Positions 1 through 8,254 of a DNA stretch of 64,000 nt are shown here, one piece after another (the stretch's first letter is position 1; each line of letters opens with the position of its first letter). The stretch covers positions 310,001-374,000 of the forward strand of contig NZ_JAFCJS010000003.1 in NCBI RefSeq assembly GCF_018130825.1. Direction: 5' to 3'. Origin of the DNA: Bradyrhizobium liaoningense. Its GTDB lineage: Bacteria > Pseudomonadota > Alphaproteobacteria > Rhizobiales > Xanthobacteraceae. The notes under the pieces are model-generated. The model had not been told where the DNA came from, made no database searches, and saw only the letters and a list, made by a program, of their open reading frames with translations. The position numbers and the translations under genes are program-made.

Positions 1-130
1 TCCGGTTGTCGGCATCGTAGACGCAGACGCCTTGCTCCATGCGATCGAGCGCAAGCTGGCTCAGCGCGACCAGGGCCTCCGGGCTCTGCTCGCGGGGTGC
101 ACCAAGCTCGTTGTCGCAGGTCGATGTCAT
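1..130 (-). CDS. PAS-domain signalling protein, N-terminal fragment (runs off the window)
   Basis: An ATG at 130 (minus strand) opens a frame that stays open for 43 codons to the left edge. The fragment contains LDRMEQGVCVYDADNR, which resembles the beginning of a PAS domain as found at the N-terminus of rhizobial diguanylate cyclases and sensor kinases. Only the first residues are present, so the output domain (GGDEF, EAL or kinase) cannot be named. No signal peptide or membrane segment is visible in the fragment. The 206 bp between this start and the next gene hold no convincing gene. Confidence 0.55.
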   Translation of the reverse strand, partial: MTSTCDNELGAPREQSPEALVALSQLALDRMEQGVCVYDADNR

Positions 131-336
131 GGGGTCGGCATGATCTCGGCGGGCAATAGACTTAACGCAACGTAATTCCGCTGCCGAGGGTAGCGAAGAG
201 GCGGGAAAATTCCCTTAAGCGCAGTAGTTTACGGAGCGTGACCGACGATGGAGAGAACTTGCTTGGTCCGCGAGAGTGCTGAGGCGCTTGCAAGCCAGAG
301 TTGGCCGAGGGCCCAACAATTTCCGCCGCAGTGCCC

Positions 337-1212
337 CTACGGCCCGTAAAGCACGAGCTCTGTATCCGTGAGATCGGCGAGCTGCGGCCGGTGCGGGCCC
401 TTGAAATATTTGCGGCCGCGCCGCTCGGTATAAATACCGGCGAGGCCCGGAATCGGGCCGTTGGCATCGACGGCCACCGAGATCTTGCCGAGCCGCAGCA
501 GCAGCCGGCCGATGCGGCCGGCGCATTCGGCATACTCGGCGGGGCTGCGGCAGTAGATCAGCTTCATTGCGGGCGGCGCGATGAAGCCGCGGCGAATGCG
601 CACCGGTTGCAGGATGAAGGGGAACGTTCCCTTCGGCGTGCGGCAGACGAGGCTGAGGCAATTGTAACGCGCATGCCGCGTCAGGAGCTCGGTCTCGTCC
701 TGAGAGAGCCCGTCGATCGTCTTGGCGTGCTGCGAGATCACCTCGATCTTGCTCCAGCGTGGGGCGCGCGCCAGCGCCGGCACCGAGAAGAAGATGCCGC
801 GGCAATAATTGCGAAAACCCTGGGCCTCGATGATCGGCCAGGTCCACGGCGCCGGGCTGATGTTGAGATAGGTGACGTCCTTGTGCCGCTGCGCGACCTT
901 GGTCAGAAACGGAGCGTAGTTGCGGTAGGCCGGATCGACATACCAGCTCGACAGATTGCACTGGATGGCGGTCTCCTCGCCGTGCTTTCGCGTCGTGTAG
1001 ATCAGCAGCAGCACGCCGACGGGCTCGCCGTCATTGTCGAGCATGTAGCCGAAGCGCGGATAGCCCTCCGGCACGGGCCGGAAGGCCTGCCGGCGCAGCC
1101 CCTGCATCCAGTATTCGCGTGAACGGCCGACGAAGCCGCGCGTCAGCAAGTCCGCGATCTTCTCGACGTCGGACTCGGTGATCTCGCGGCAACGGACCTT
1201 GGTATGGATCAC
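337..1212 (-). CDS. GNAT-like acyltransferase next to the aminoacyl-carrier-protein cluster
   Basis: This 291-residue protein has an N-terminal GNAT-like fold: an opening helix (ITESDVEKIADLLTRGF), a strand pair around VGVLLLIYTT, and the segment WPIIEAQGFRNY, which matches the usual GNAT motif in which a helix ends in a GF turn. The second half (about 150-291) is less recognisable and may be a second degenerate GNAT half. No membrane segment is seen. It lies 115 bp downstream of the amino acid:[carrier protein] ligase on the same strand. GNAT-fold enzymes can take acyl groups from CoA or from carrier proteins, so transfer of the aminoacyl group from the carrier is a reasonable but untested role. 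The frame starts with ATG at 1212. Family confidence is moderate; the function is inferred from position. Confidence 0.6.
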   Translation of the reverse strand: MIHTKVRCREITESDVEKIADLLTRGFVGRSREYWMQGLRRQAFRPVPEGYPRFGYMLDNDGEPVGVLLLIYTTRKHGEETAIQCNLSSWYVDPAYRNYAPFLTKVAQRHKDVTYLNISPAPWTWPIIEAQGFRNYCRGIFFSVPALARAPRWSKIEVISQHAKTIDGLSQDETELLTRHARYNCLSLVCRTPKGTFPFILQPVRIRRGFIAPPAMKLIYCRSPAEYAECAGRIGRLLLRLGKISVAVDANGPIPGLAGIYTERRGRKYFKGPHRPQLADLTDTELVLYGP

Positions 1213-1260
1213 GCTCGTCTTGCCCGTGGAAATGGTCGGCCTCGTTGGTCTATCGTTTCT

Positions 1261-1326
1261 GCATGATCTTTCCGGAAAGCCGCTTCGCGCTTTGCGCTAA
1301 CGCGGCCCTTCGGGTTCGGATCATGC
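1261..1326. repeat. short palindromic intergenic element
   Basis: The element is bounded by gcatgatc (1261-1268) and its exact complement gatcatgc (1319-1326). It also carries tttccggaaa and two TTCG-containing segments. Similar gcatgatc/gatcatgc elements are familiar between genes in Rhizobiales. It fills most of the gap between two minus-strand genes and could fold in the transcript. Confidence 0.5.
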
Positions 1327-1327
1327 T

Positions 1328-2308
1328 CTAGCGCCAGCCCTCGCCATGGGCTTCAGTCGCGCGATGCGGCTGCAGGCCCAGCATGTCCCGCACCTTGGCG
1401 GGCCAGGCGGAAAGGTCGGTGCCGTGGGTGTGGAACATGGCGACGGCCAGGCGGTCCATGCCGAAGGCGACGCAGCCGGTGTGGGCCGGCTCGCCATTGG
1501 CGTCCTGGATGCCCCAGGTCGTGCCGAAATGCTCGCGGTGATAGTTGAAGCTCATGCAGGCGGTCGGCTGCTCCTCCGAGCGCAGCGGGATCAGCAGCTC
1601 GAACTTGAGCTGCTGCTGCTTCTGGCTCACCGCCTTCATCTGGCCGACGCGGCCGAAGAAGGGATCGCTGGCATAATCGACGCGGAAGGTCAGGCCGAGG
1701 TCGCGGGCGATCGCCTGCGCGCGCACCATCCAGCGTTCGCGGAAATCGGCGACGTCGTCGGGCGTGCCGATGCAGACATATTCGCGCATCCGGAACGATT
1801 GCAGCCGGTCGAGATGTTTCGACGGCTCGCGGCGGAAGCAGTCGGCGGCGACGTCGAAGCGCAGGCCGCCCTTCGGCAACTGGCCGCGGCTCGCCGCGAT
1901 CGGGTAGACGGGATAGCAGGCCGCCGGCGACAGCACGAGGTCGGCCGGGGACAGTGACGTGGTCCAGTCGGCGCCCGCATCGAAGCGGCTCACCGCAGCG
2001 TTGATCTCGCGCTCGGTGCCGTGCAGGCCGCAGACGCAGCCGAGCAGGTTCGGGAAGCTCTTGAGATAGCCTGACTTCTCCAGCTGCGCGCGGCTCATCA
2101 CCGGCGGGAAGCGCAAGGCTTCGGTGCCGGCTTCACGGTGGCTGGTGATCAGCGCGGCGAGTTTCTCGACGATGCCCTCATAGAGCGCGGTGCGGGCGTA
2201 GACGCCATCCGAGCCCATGCGGTGGAACAGCTTGTCGGCGAGATGATCGAGCGGATCAACGATCTCAGGCGCGGTTTCGGGCGAATTGGGGAGGACGGCA
2301 ATATTCAT
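1328..2308 (-). CDS. amino acid:[carrier protein] ligase (truncated seryl-tRNA synthetase homologue)
   Basis: The protein has 326 residues and is essentially a class II synthetase catalytic core without a tRNA-binding domain. The family activates a small amino acid with ATP and loads it onto the phosphopantetheine arm of a carrier protein instead of tRNA; this was shown biochemically for B. japonicum and Agrobacterium homologues related to methanogen-type SerRS. Visible here are a motif 2-like region (FRREPSKHLDRLQSF, about 158-172), a motif 3-like FGMDRLAVAMF (about 282-292), and Cys131, Glu176 and Cys279, which match the zinc ligands I recall for Bll0957. The ATG at 2308 is the natural start. 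It lies 56 bp after the acyl-CoA-dehydrogenase-like gene, probably cotranscribed, and close to the divergent carrier protein. The amino acid (glycine or alanine in characterised members) cannot be fixed from sequence. Confidence 0.9.
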   Translation of the reverse strand: MNIAVLPNSPETAPEIVDPLDHLADKLFHRMGSDGVYARTALYEGIVEKLAALITSHREAGTEALRFPPVMSRAQLEKSGYLKSFPNLLGCVCGLHGTEREINAAVSRFDAGADWTTSLSPADLVLSPAACYPVYPIAASRGQLPKGGLRFDVAADCFRREPSKHLDRLQSFRMREYVCIGTPDDVADFRERWMVRAQAIARDLGLTFRVDYASDPFFGRVGQMKAVSQKQQQLKFELLIPLRSEEQPTACMSFNYHREHFGTTWGIQDANGEPAHTGCVAFGMDRLAVAMFHTHGTDLSAWPAKVRDMLGLQPHRATEAHGEGWR

Positions 2309-2364
2309 GGGTCGATGTCCTGCTATCTCGAAATTGTTCTTGTTGCTCTGGTCGGGAAGGCACG

Positions 2365-3582
2365 TCAGTCATGAAGGCTCGACGGCACGCCGCTCATCAG
2401 CGTCGAGGTGGCGGCGTTGGCCAGAATACGGTCGTTGTTGATCATGATCGGCGACGACAGCACGTCGCGGAGGTGACGGCCCATGGTGAACTCGCCGTCG
2501 TTGCGGTAGCCGGAAAGGCCCGCGGTGCGCATCGCATGCATCACGGTCTCGACCGCGAGCTCGGAGGCCTGCACTTTCAGCAGCGTGATCGACGACTGGA
2601 AGTCGAGCGAGCCGAGCGCCCGCTCGTCATGCTCGACACGGGAGAAGGCATCGATGTTGGCGGAGATCAGCGCTCGCAGCTTGGCGAGCGACATCTTCGC
2701 GGCGGTGAAATGTGCAGCCGCCGGCGGCATCTGCCCGCCGGAGGTGCGGGCAGCCTTGCGGATGAAGGCCTGCGCACGCGTTACCGCTGCGGCCGCAATG
2801 CCGGCCCAGGCCGACGACCAGCACAGATGCGCGAACGGCGTCATGGTCTGCGCGTGAATCTTGTCGTAGGCTTCCGGGAAGACGCGGTCGGCGGGGCAAT
2901 CGACCTTCAGCTCGAAACCGGTCGAGCAGGTGCCGCGCATGCCGAGCGTTTCCCAGCCCTGCGTCTGTTTCAGTGAATAATCGTCCTTGGCGAGCGCCAG
3001 CAGCACCTGGTCGGAGGCGGCGGCGTCCGTGGCGCGGCGGGCGATGGTGACGAGGCCGTCGGCCTCGGCGCCATAGGAGATCACGGTGGCATCGCGCATC
3101 AGCGAGACGGTGTCGCCGGCATGGTCGACGGCGGCGGCGCTGGCGCGGATGTTGCCGCCGTTCTGGCCTTCGGTGGTGGAGGAGGCGAGCAGCCACTGGT
3201 CGCGCGCGACCCGGCGCATCATGGTTTCCATCCAGGGAATGCCGTGGCCGTGCCTGACGACACAGGCGACCTTGGTCTGGTGCATCGCGTAGATCATCGC
3301 GGTCGAGGCGCAGGCGCGCCCGAGCGTGTAGCAGATGTCGGTGACGTCGTGGATGGAGGCGCCAAAGCCGCCGAATTCGACCGGGATCATCACGCCAAGC
3401 AGTTTTTGCTCGCGCGCAACCTCGAAAGCCTTGTGCGGGAAGCGGGCGTCGCGATCGACCGCGTCTGCGTCGGCCGCAGCCGCTGCGGCGGTCCGGACGG
3501 CGCGCTCGATGAGGGAGGGACCCTGCTCGAGGAAGCTGGCTTGCGTTTCGTCGACAGTAAGGACTGCTTCACGCACGTTCAT
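2365..3582 (-). CDS. acyl-CoA-dehydrogenase-like flavoprotein of the carrier-protein cluster
   Basis: This 405-residue protein has the acyl-CoA dehydrogenase architecture: an N-terminal helical domain with LLGVMIPVEFGGFGAS (about 57-72), a middle beta domain, and a C-terminal helical domain. It differs from typical fatty-acid enzymes at the C-terminus. Where many family members have a glutamate in a YEGT-like motif, this one reads SSPIMINNDRI (residues 376-386). That favours a non-beta-oxidation role such as oxidation of a carrier-bound aminoacyl group, as relatives do with prolyl thioesters in pyrrole formation. This role is inference. The gene is first in the minus-strand set and divergent from the carrier protein gene 360 bp away. 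Some family members place the catalytic glutamate elsewhere, so the missing base is suggestive only. Confidence 0.8.
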   Translation of the reverse strand: MNVREAVLTVDETQASFLEQGPSLIERAVRTAAAAAADADAVDRDARFPHKAFEVAREQKLLGVMIPVEFGGFGASIHDVTDICYTLGRACASTAMIYAMHQTKVACVVRHGHGIPWMETMMRRVARDQWLLASSTTEGQNGGNIRASAAAVDHAGDTVSLMRDATVISYGAEADGLVTIARRATDAAASDQVLLALAKDDYSLKQTQGWETLGMRGTCSTGFELKVDCPADRVFPEAYDKIHAQTMTPFAHLCWSSAWAGIAAAAVTRAQAFIRKAARTSGGQMPPAAAHFTAAKMSLAKLRALISANIDAFSRVEHDERALGSLDFQSSITLLKVQASELAVETVMHAMRTAGLSGYRNDGEFTMGRHLRDVLSSPIMINNDRILANAATSTLMSGVPSSLHD

Positions 3583-3942
3583 ACTCGTCCGCCTCCGGTT
3601 CGTCGTTCAAGACCGCCGGCATCATTCGCGATGCCGTGTAAAGCGATCCTCCGACCATCTTTGCTTGTGAGACGAGGCTACGGATTTAATTCAAATTCGT
3701 CGATGAAATAGAGGGTAAACGAAGTCCAATTCCGAATGGACAGTTAAGGTCCGGTTTTTCGCATCCCCCGGATTTCCGCGCTCGCGTTAGTGAACTGGAA
3801 GAGGCATGAATTTCAGACAATCTGAGTCATCGTTTACTAAGAAACGCGAAGTAATGGTGACGCCCATTGCGGGATCGGCCGTGCCTGCCCATCGTACCCG
3901 GCAGCCCGGTCCGACCTTTCATAGACAGATGGGAATTTACCG
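3583..3942. promoter_or_regulatory. divergent intergenic region between the flavoprotein and the carrier protein
   Basis: These 360 bp contain no convincing gene and must hold promoters for both directions. The central part (about 3680-3860) is visibly richer in A and T than the flanks. A partial dyad gtcca...tggac lies near 3723-3740. I could not assign -35/-10 boxes with confidence. A short open frame at 3806-3991 overlaps the carrier gene and has no recognisable content. Confidence 0.4.
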
Positions 3943-4215
3943 ATGCAGGCCTTCGAACCCGAATTGCGCAATCGCATCATCAAGATGGTGAAGGGCATCC
4001 TTGCGCAGAACTCGCTGTCCGCCGACGTCAGCCCGTCGGCCAAGCTCGTCGACGTCGGCCTGACCTCGATGGACATGGTCAATCTCATGCTCGGCGTCGA
4101 AGCCGAGTTCGACTTCACCATCCCGCAGTCCGAGATCACGCCGGAGAATTTCCAGTCCGTCGAGACGCTGGAGCGGATGGTCGCGACGCAGCTGCGGCTG
4201 GCGACCGCGGCTTAG
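3943..4215 (+). CDS. acyl/aminoacyl carrier protein
   Basis: This is a 90-residue carrier protein with the phosphopantetheine attachment motif DVGLTSMDMVNLM; the modified serine is Ser42. The fold-defining segments are all present: helix I, the DxGLxS loop, helix II, and the FDFTIPQSEITPENFQSV segment leading to helix III. The start at 3943 is preceded by a weak purine-rich stretch (gggaa). It is the likely acceptor for the ligase at 1328-2308, since in characterised examples the cognate carrier gene lies beside the ligase gene. A fatty-acid-synthesis ACP is unlikely: the protein lacks the strongly acidic DSL-type context and sits outside any fab cluster. Confidence 0.9.
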   Translation: MQAFEPELRNRIIKMVKGILAQNSLSADVSPSAKLVDVGLTSMDMVNLMLGVEAEFDFTIPQSEITPENFQSVETLERMVATQLRLATAA

Positions 4216-4223
4216 CCCCCACT

Positions 4224-4370
4224 GTCGTCCCGGCGTAGGCCGGGACCCATAACCACAACAGGTGGTTTGGCGAAGACGCGTTGCCCGGTACGCCTATCGT
4301 GCACCATCGATAGATCACGCGGTATGGGTCCTGGCCCCCCGCGCGCAATTGCGCGCTAGGCCGGGACGAC
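4224..4370. repeat. GTCGTCC/GGACGAC palindromic repeat (family A)
   Basis: The element begins gtcgtcccggcg..ggccgggacccat and ends atgggtcctgg...ccgggacgac, so its two ends are inverted. The same layout recurs in the window at 9779-9905, 9944-10085, 52132-52258 and 59910-60050, always between genes. It lies directly after the carrier protein stop and may act as a transcript 3' end. Confidence 0.85.
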
Positions 4371-4497
4371 GTCGAGTCTGAGGCGCTACCTTGCGCCCTC
4401 ACAGCTGCGCCATCACCTCACCACCCCCGTTCCAAAACCGCCGTAAAACTGGCATAGCTTTAACCATGTCGCACGTGGCGAACAGGGTGGAGCGGGT

Positions 4498-5373
4498 ATG
4501 ACGCAGGCGGTATTGGGCATCATCGGTGGCTCCGGCATCTACGACCTGCCGGGTCTCGAGGGCGCGCGCGAAGAGGTGATCGAGAGCCCCTGGGGCGAGC
4601 CATCGGCTCCCTTAAGGCGCGGCTCCATCGCAGGCCTGCCGATCGTGTTCCTGCCGCGGCATGACAAGGGGCACCGGCTGTCGCCATCGGACATCAATTA
4701 TCGAGCCAACATCGACGTGCTCAAACGGGCTGGGGTCACCGACCTGATCTCGCTCTCGGCCTGCGGCTCTTTCAAGGAGGAACTGCCGCCCGGCACCTTC
4801 GTTCTCGTCGACCAGTTCGTCGATCGCACCCACAAGCGCGAGAGCTCGTTCTTTGGCCGCGGCTGCGTCGCGCATGTGTCGATGGCGCATCCGGTCTCGC
4901 CGCGGCTGCGCATTCATCTGGCGGCAGCGGCGGAAGCCGAGGGACTCGCGATCGCGCGCGGCGGCACCTATGTCTGCATGGAGGGGCCGCAATTCTCCAC
5001 CTATGCCGAAAGCATGACTTACAAGACGCTGGGCTATTCGGTCATCGGCATGACCAACATGCCCGAAGCAAAACTCGCGCGCGAAGCCGAGATCTGCTAC
5101 GCCACAGTCGCGATGGTGACGGATTTCGATTGCTGGCATCCCGACCACGACGCCGTCACCGTGCAGGACATCATCCGCGTGCTGACGTCGAACGCCGACA
5201 AGGCCAAGGCGCTGGTGGCGCGGCTGGCGAAGGATTTTCCGCGCGAGCACGAGCCGTGCCCGATCGGTTCGGACCGTGCGCTCGACACCGCGCTGATCAC
5301 GGCGCCCGAGGCGCGCGATCCCGAGCTCCTGAAGAAGCTCGACGCGGTGGCAGGGCGCGTGCTGCGGGCGTGA
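4498..5373 (+). CDS. mtnP: S-methyl-5'-thioadenosine phosphorylase
   Basis: This 291-residue cytoplasmic enzyme converts methylthioadenosine and phosphate to adenine and 5-methylthioribose 1-phosphate. The family signature is clear: an N-terminal GIIGGSGIYDLPGL phosphate loop, FLPRHDKGHRLSPSDINYRAN (about 57-77; read in two pieces), and the substrate-binding segment CMEGPQFSTYAES followed by IGMTNMPEAKLAREAE. Length is typical of the MTAP group. The ATG at 4498 follows a GGAGCGGG purine run. Its stop lies 18 bp before mtnA, so the two form an operon for the first two salvage steps. Confidence 0.95.
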   Translation: MTQAVLGIIGGSGIYDLPGLEGAREEVIESPWGEPSAPLRRGSIAGLPIVFLPRHDKGHRLSPSDINYRANIDVLKRAGVTDLISLSACGSFKEELPPGTFVLVDQFVDRTHKRESSFFGRGCVAHVSMAHPVSPRLRIHLAAAAEAEGLAIARGGTYVCMEGPQFSTYAESMTYKTLGYSVIGMTNMPEAKLAREAEICYATVAMVTDFDCWHPDHDAVTVQDIIRVLTSNADKAKALVARLAKDFPREHEPCPIGSDRALDTALITAPEARDPELLKKLDAVAGRVLRA

Positions 5374-5391
5374 TACGAAAGGCAGAATGCC

Positions 5392-6498
5392 ATGAAGGTC
5401 GACGGCAAGCATTTCCGCAGCATCTGGCGCGAGCGTGACGGCTGGTCGGTCGGCGCGATCGACCAGCGTCGGTTGCCGCATGAGTTCATCGTCGCGCGTC
5501 TGACCTCGTGCGAGGACGCGGCGGTGGCCATCCGCGACATGCTGGTGCGCGGCGCGCCGCTGATCGGCGCGACCGCGGCTTATGGCATGGCGCTCGCCAT
5601 GCGTGAGGACGCTTCCGACGCCGGCCTGAAGCGCGCCTACGACACGCTCGTCGTGGCGCGGCCGACCGCGATCAATCTGAAATGGGCGCTGGACGAGATG
5701 CGCACCGCGCTCGCTCCGATCGATCCGCTGGAGCGGGCGGAAGCCGCCTATGCCCGTGCCGACGAGATCGTCGAGCAGGACGTCGAGATCAACCGCGGCA
5801 TTGCCGGCAACGGCCTTGCGCTGATCGAGGCGATTGCGGCGAGGAAGCCGGGCGAGGTGGTCAACGTGCTGACCCATTGCAACGCCGGCTGGCTCGCCAC
5901 CGTCGACTGGGGTACCGCGACCGCGCCGATCTATCTCGCGCATGAGCGCGGCATCAAAATCCATGTCTGGGTCGACGAGACCCGTCCGCGCAACCAGGGC
6001 GCCTCGCTCACCGCCTGGGAGCTCGGCCATCACGGCGTGCCGCACACGGTCATCCCCGACAACACCGGCGGGCATCTGATGCAGCACGGCATGGTCGATC
6101 TTGCCATCGTCGGCACCGACCGCGTCGCCGCCAATGGCGATGTCTGCAACAAGATAGGCACGTATCTCAAGGCACTGGCCGCGCATGACAACGGCGTGCC
6201 GTTCTACGTCGCGCTGCCGTCGCCGACGATCGATTTCGCTGTCCATGACGGCATTCGCGACATTCCGATCGAGCAGCGCAGCGGCGTGGAGGTCACCGAC
6301 ATGACCGGCCGCACCGCGGACGGAAGGCTGGAGACGGTGCGAATCGTGCCTGAGAACTCGCCGGTCGCGAATTATGCGTTCGACGTGACGCCGGCGCGCC
6401 TCGTCACGGGCCTCATTACCGAGCGCGGCGTGCTGAAGCCGGATCGAGACTCCCTGGCGGCTGCGTTCCCGGAGCGCACCGCCGCCGCTGCGAAGTAG
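5392..6498 (+). CDS. mtnA: methylthioribose-1-phosphate isomerase
   Basis: This 368-residue enzyme isomerises methylthioribose 1-phosphate to methylthioribulose 1-phosphate, directly after the MtnP step. It is an eIF2B-alpha-like fold. Diagnostic segments are [16 protein letters not shown] (about 44-59), [13 protein letters not shown] with the conserved cysteine, [16 protein letters not shown], and [19 protein letters not shown] with the catalytic aspartate. Length is close to the E. coli-type and Bacillus enzymes. It is cotranscribed with mtnP. No later salvage genes (mtnB, C, D) are in the window, so the pathway is either completed elsewhere or diverted. Confidence 0.95.
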   Translation: MKVDGKHFRSIWRERDGWSVGAIDQRRLPHEFIVARLTSCEDAAVAIRDMLVRGAPLIGATAAYGMALAMREDASDAGLKRAYDTLVVARPTAINLKWALDEMRTALAPIDPLERAEAAYARADEIVEQDVEINRGIAGNGLALIEAIAARKPGEVVNVLTHCNAGWLATVDWGTATAPIYLAHERGIKIHVWVDETRPRNQGASLTAWELGHHGVPHTVIPDNTGGHLMQHGMVDLAIVGTDRVAANGDVCNKIGTYLKALAAHDNGVPFYVALPSPTIDFAVHDGIRDIPIEQRSGVEVTDMTGRTADGRLETVRIVPENSPVANYAFDVTPARLVTGLITERGVLKPDRDSLAAAFPERTAAAAK

Positions 6499-6503
6499 GC
6501 TCT

Positions 6504-6615
6504 CGTAGGGTGGGCAAAGGCGCGGAAGCGCCGTGCCCACAATCTGCTTGTGGTGGGCACGCTTCCGCCGTCGCTCTTCGAGCTATGGCGGACAAGTCGC
6601 TTTGCCCACCCTACG
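6504..6615. repeat. CGTAGGGTGGGC palindromic repeat (family B)
   Basis: The element starts cgtagggtgggcaaag and ends ctttgcccaccctacg, a near-perfect terminal inverted repeat. It sits between the convergent mtnA and HAD genes and may serve as a two-way transcript end. Another copy lies at 45135-45229, and a variant with a gggttagc core occurs at 26852-26939, 40334-40449 and 46157-46290. Confidence 0.85.
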
Positions 6616-6633
6616 GCTGCCGAATAAATTGCG

Positions 6634-7269
6634 CTAGCTCAGCTTCAGCCCCGTCGCCGCTTCAAGCTCAGCGATTGCCTGGGCGCCACTCGTCACCTTG
6701 ATCGTGGTCATGCCCATCTCGCGCGCGGGCTTCAGATTGACGCCGAGGTCATCGAGATAGATGCAGGCCTTCGGATCGACCTTCAGCGTCTCGACCATCA
6801 GCCGATAGATGCGCGGGTCGGGCTTGCGCAGGCCGATCTTGGCGGATTCGATGACGTGGTCGAACAGCACCATGACTTCGGCGATGTAGAGCGAGCGCCC
6901 GGTCATGCTGCCGATGGCGTTCGCCGGCAGATTGTTGGTGATGCAGCCGGTCTTGAATTGCGCCTTGATCCGCTTCAAGGCCTCGACCATTTCGGGCCGC
7001 AGATCGCCCTGAAGCAGCGGCAGCACATCGCGGCCGCGCACCTCGGCACCGAGTGCGAGTGATTCCTCGGCGAACAAACGATCGAACGTCTCGATATCGA
7101 CTTCGGCGCGCTCGAACCTGGCCCAGGCGTTTTCCAGGTGATTGGCGGCGTTGGTGCGCCGGATGATGTCGGCGGGCAGGCCACGCTCGGTCTCGAACCG
7201 CGTGAACGCCTCGAACGGCGAGCTCGTCAGCACGCCGCCAAAATCAAAGATCACCGCCTCGATCGCCAA
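6634..7269 (-). CDS. HAD-superfamily hydrolase, epoxide-hydrolase N-domain/YihX type
   Basis: The protein has 211 residues. HAD motifs occur in order: motif I DFGGVL with nucleophile Asp9, motif II TNN (about 111-113), the motif III lysine in GLRKPDPRIY, and motif IV YLDDLGVN. The usual second motif I aspartate is replaced by glycine, as in the YihX/sEH-N subgroup. The helical cap lies between residues about 17 and 90. A small phosphorylated metabolite is the probable substrate, but it cannot be named. It converges with mtnA, and the next gene is divergent from it. No link to methionine salvage is implied beyond proximity. Confidence 0.85.
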   Translation of the reverse strand: MAIEAVIFDFGGVLTSSPFEAFTRFETERGLPADIIRRTNAANHLENAWARFERAEVDIETFDRLFAEESLALGAEVRGRDVLPLLQGDLRPEMVEALKRIKAQFKTGCITNNLPANAIGSMTGRSLYIAEVMVLFDHVIESAKIGLRKPDPRIYRLMVETLKVDPKACIYLDDLGVNLKPAREMGMTTIKVTSGAQAIAELEAATGLKLS

Positions 7270-7373
7270 TATCCTGCCCTCGTCAATTCCTTTCCAAGAG
7301 GGCTAGCATGCGCTATCGGCAAGGGCCAGCCCGAAGCACTCCGCCGCCTCCATCGATGCCGAAGCGTGTTCCC

Positions 7374-8129
7374 ATGAAGAAGCTTGCCGTCCTCATCGCA
7401 GCCGCGCTGCTCGCCACCCCCGCTTACGCCATCGTCGGTGGCGGCACGCCGCAGGCCGACGGTGTCGCGCGCGCCGTCGTCACCATCGTCGGCTCGCGCG
7501 GCAATTTCTGCACCGGCACGCTGATTGCCCCGAAGGTCGTGCTGACGGTCGCTCACTGCGTCCAGCCCGGTGCCGACTACAAGATCGTCGATCGCGGCGC
7601 CGACGGCGCGCCGCAATTGCTGAACGTCCGCACCGTCGCGATCCATCCGAGCTTCAACATGCAGGCGATGCAGTCGCATCGCGCCACCGCTGACGTGGCG
7701 CTGCTGCAACTGGAAATTCCACTCAAGGGAAAATCGACGGTGCCGATCGGCATGCCGACTATTCCGATCCAGGTCGGCAGTCGCTTCGTCATCGCCGGTA
7801 TCGGCGTCACCGTGCGTGGTGACGGCAAGAGCGGCGGCGCCACGCGTGTTGCCGGCCTCATCGCGACAGGTCAGCCCGGCACGTTGCAAATTCGCCTGGT
7901 CGATCCCGTAACCAACGGAGTTCGTGACGGAATTGGCGCCTGCACCGGCGATTCCGGCGGTCCTGTGTTCGAGGACAAGCCGAATGGCACGATGCTTGTC
8001 GGCCTCATCAGTTGGTCCACGGGACCGAACGGTGCCGCCGGCTGCGGCGGCCTGACCGGTGTCACGCCGCTCACGCTCTATCGCGACTGGATCTTGCAGA
8101 CCGCGCGGAGCTGGGGTGCGGCGCTGTAG
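7374..8129 (+). CDS. secreted chymotrypsin-fold serine protease
   Basis: I prefer the ATG at 7374, which gives 251 residues starting with a classic signal peptide (MKKLAVLIAAALLATPAYA); an in-frame ATG at 7308 would bury it. The catalytic triad is His61 (LTVAHC), Asp107 (ADVALL) and Ser194 (TGDSGGPVF). The position matching trypsin Asp189 is Gly188, so trypsin-like specificity for Lys/Arg is not expected. The predicted signal cleavage after Ala19 leaves IVGGG as the new N-terminus, the form that normally appears only after zymogen activation. Cysteines 46/62 and 190/224 could form disulfides. It would act in the periplasm or outside the cell. Confidence 0.88.
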   Translation: MKKLAVLIAAALLATPAYAIVGGGTPQADGVARAVVTIVGSRGNFCTGTLIAPKVVLTVAHCVQPGADYKIVDRGADGAPQLLNVRTVAIHPSFNMQAMQSHRATADVALLQLEIPLKGKSTVPIGMPTIPIQVGSRFVIAGIGVTVRGDGKSGGATRVAGLIATGQPGTLQIRLVDPVTNGVRDGIGACTGDSGGPVFEDKPNGTMLVGLISWSTGPNGAAGCGGLTGVTPLTLYRDWILQTARSWGAAL

Positions 8130-8254
8130 TTTGACCGCGACTTGATCTATGTCATTTTGAGGCGGAAGTGCGATGGGCGACCATGCCTGTCGCGGAGGAA
8201 ACGCGCCGTCCGGTCAAGGACGGCCACAAAAACAAGCAAGGCATAGAAGCAACA

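Noticed and set aside
3806..3991. 61-codon frame overlapping the carrier protein start
   Set aside because: It has no recognisable content, and it overlaps a well-supported carrier protein in another frame.
4612..6540. 642-codon minus-strand frame
   Set aside because: It is antisense to mtnP and mtnA, both of which have full family motifs.
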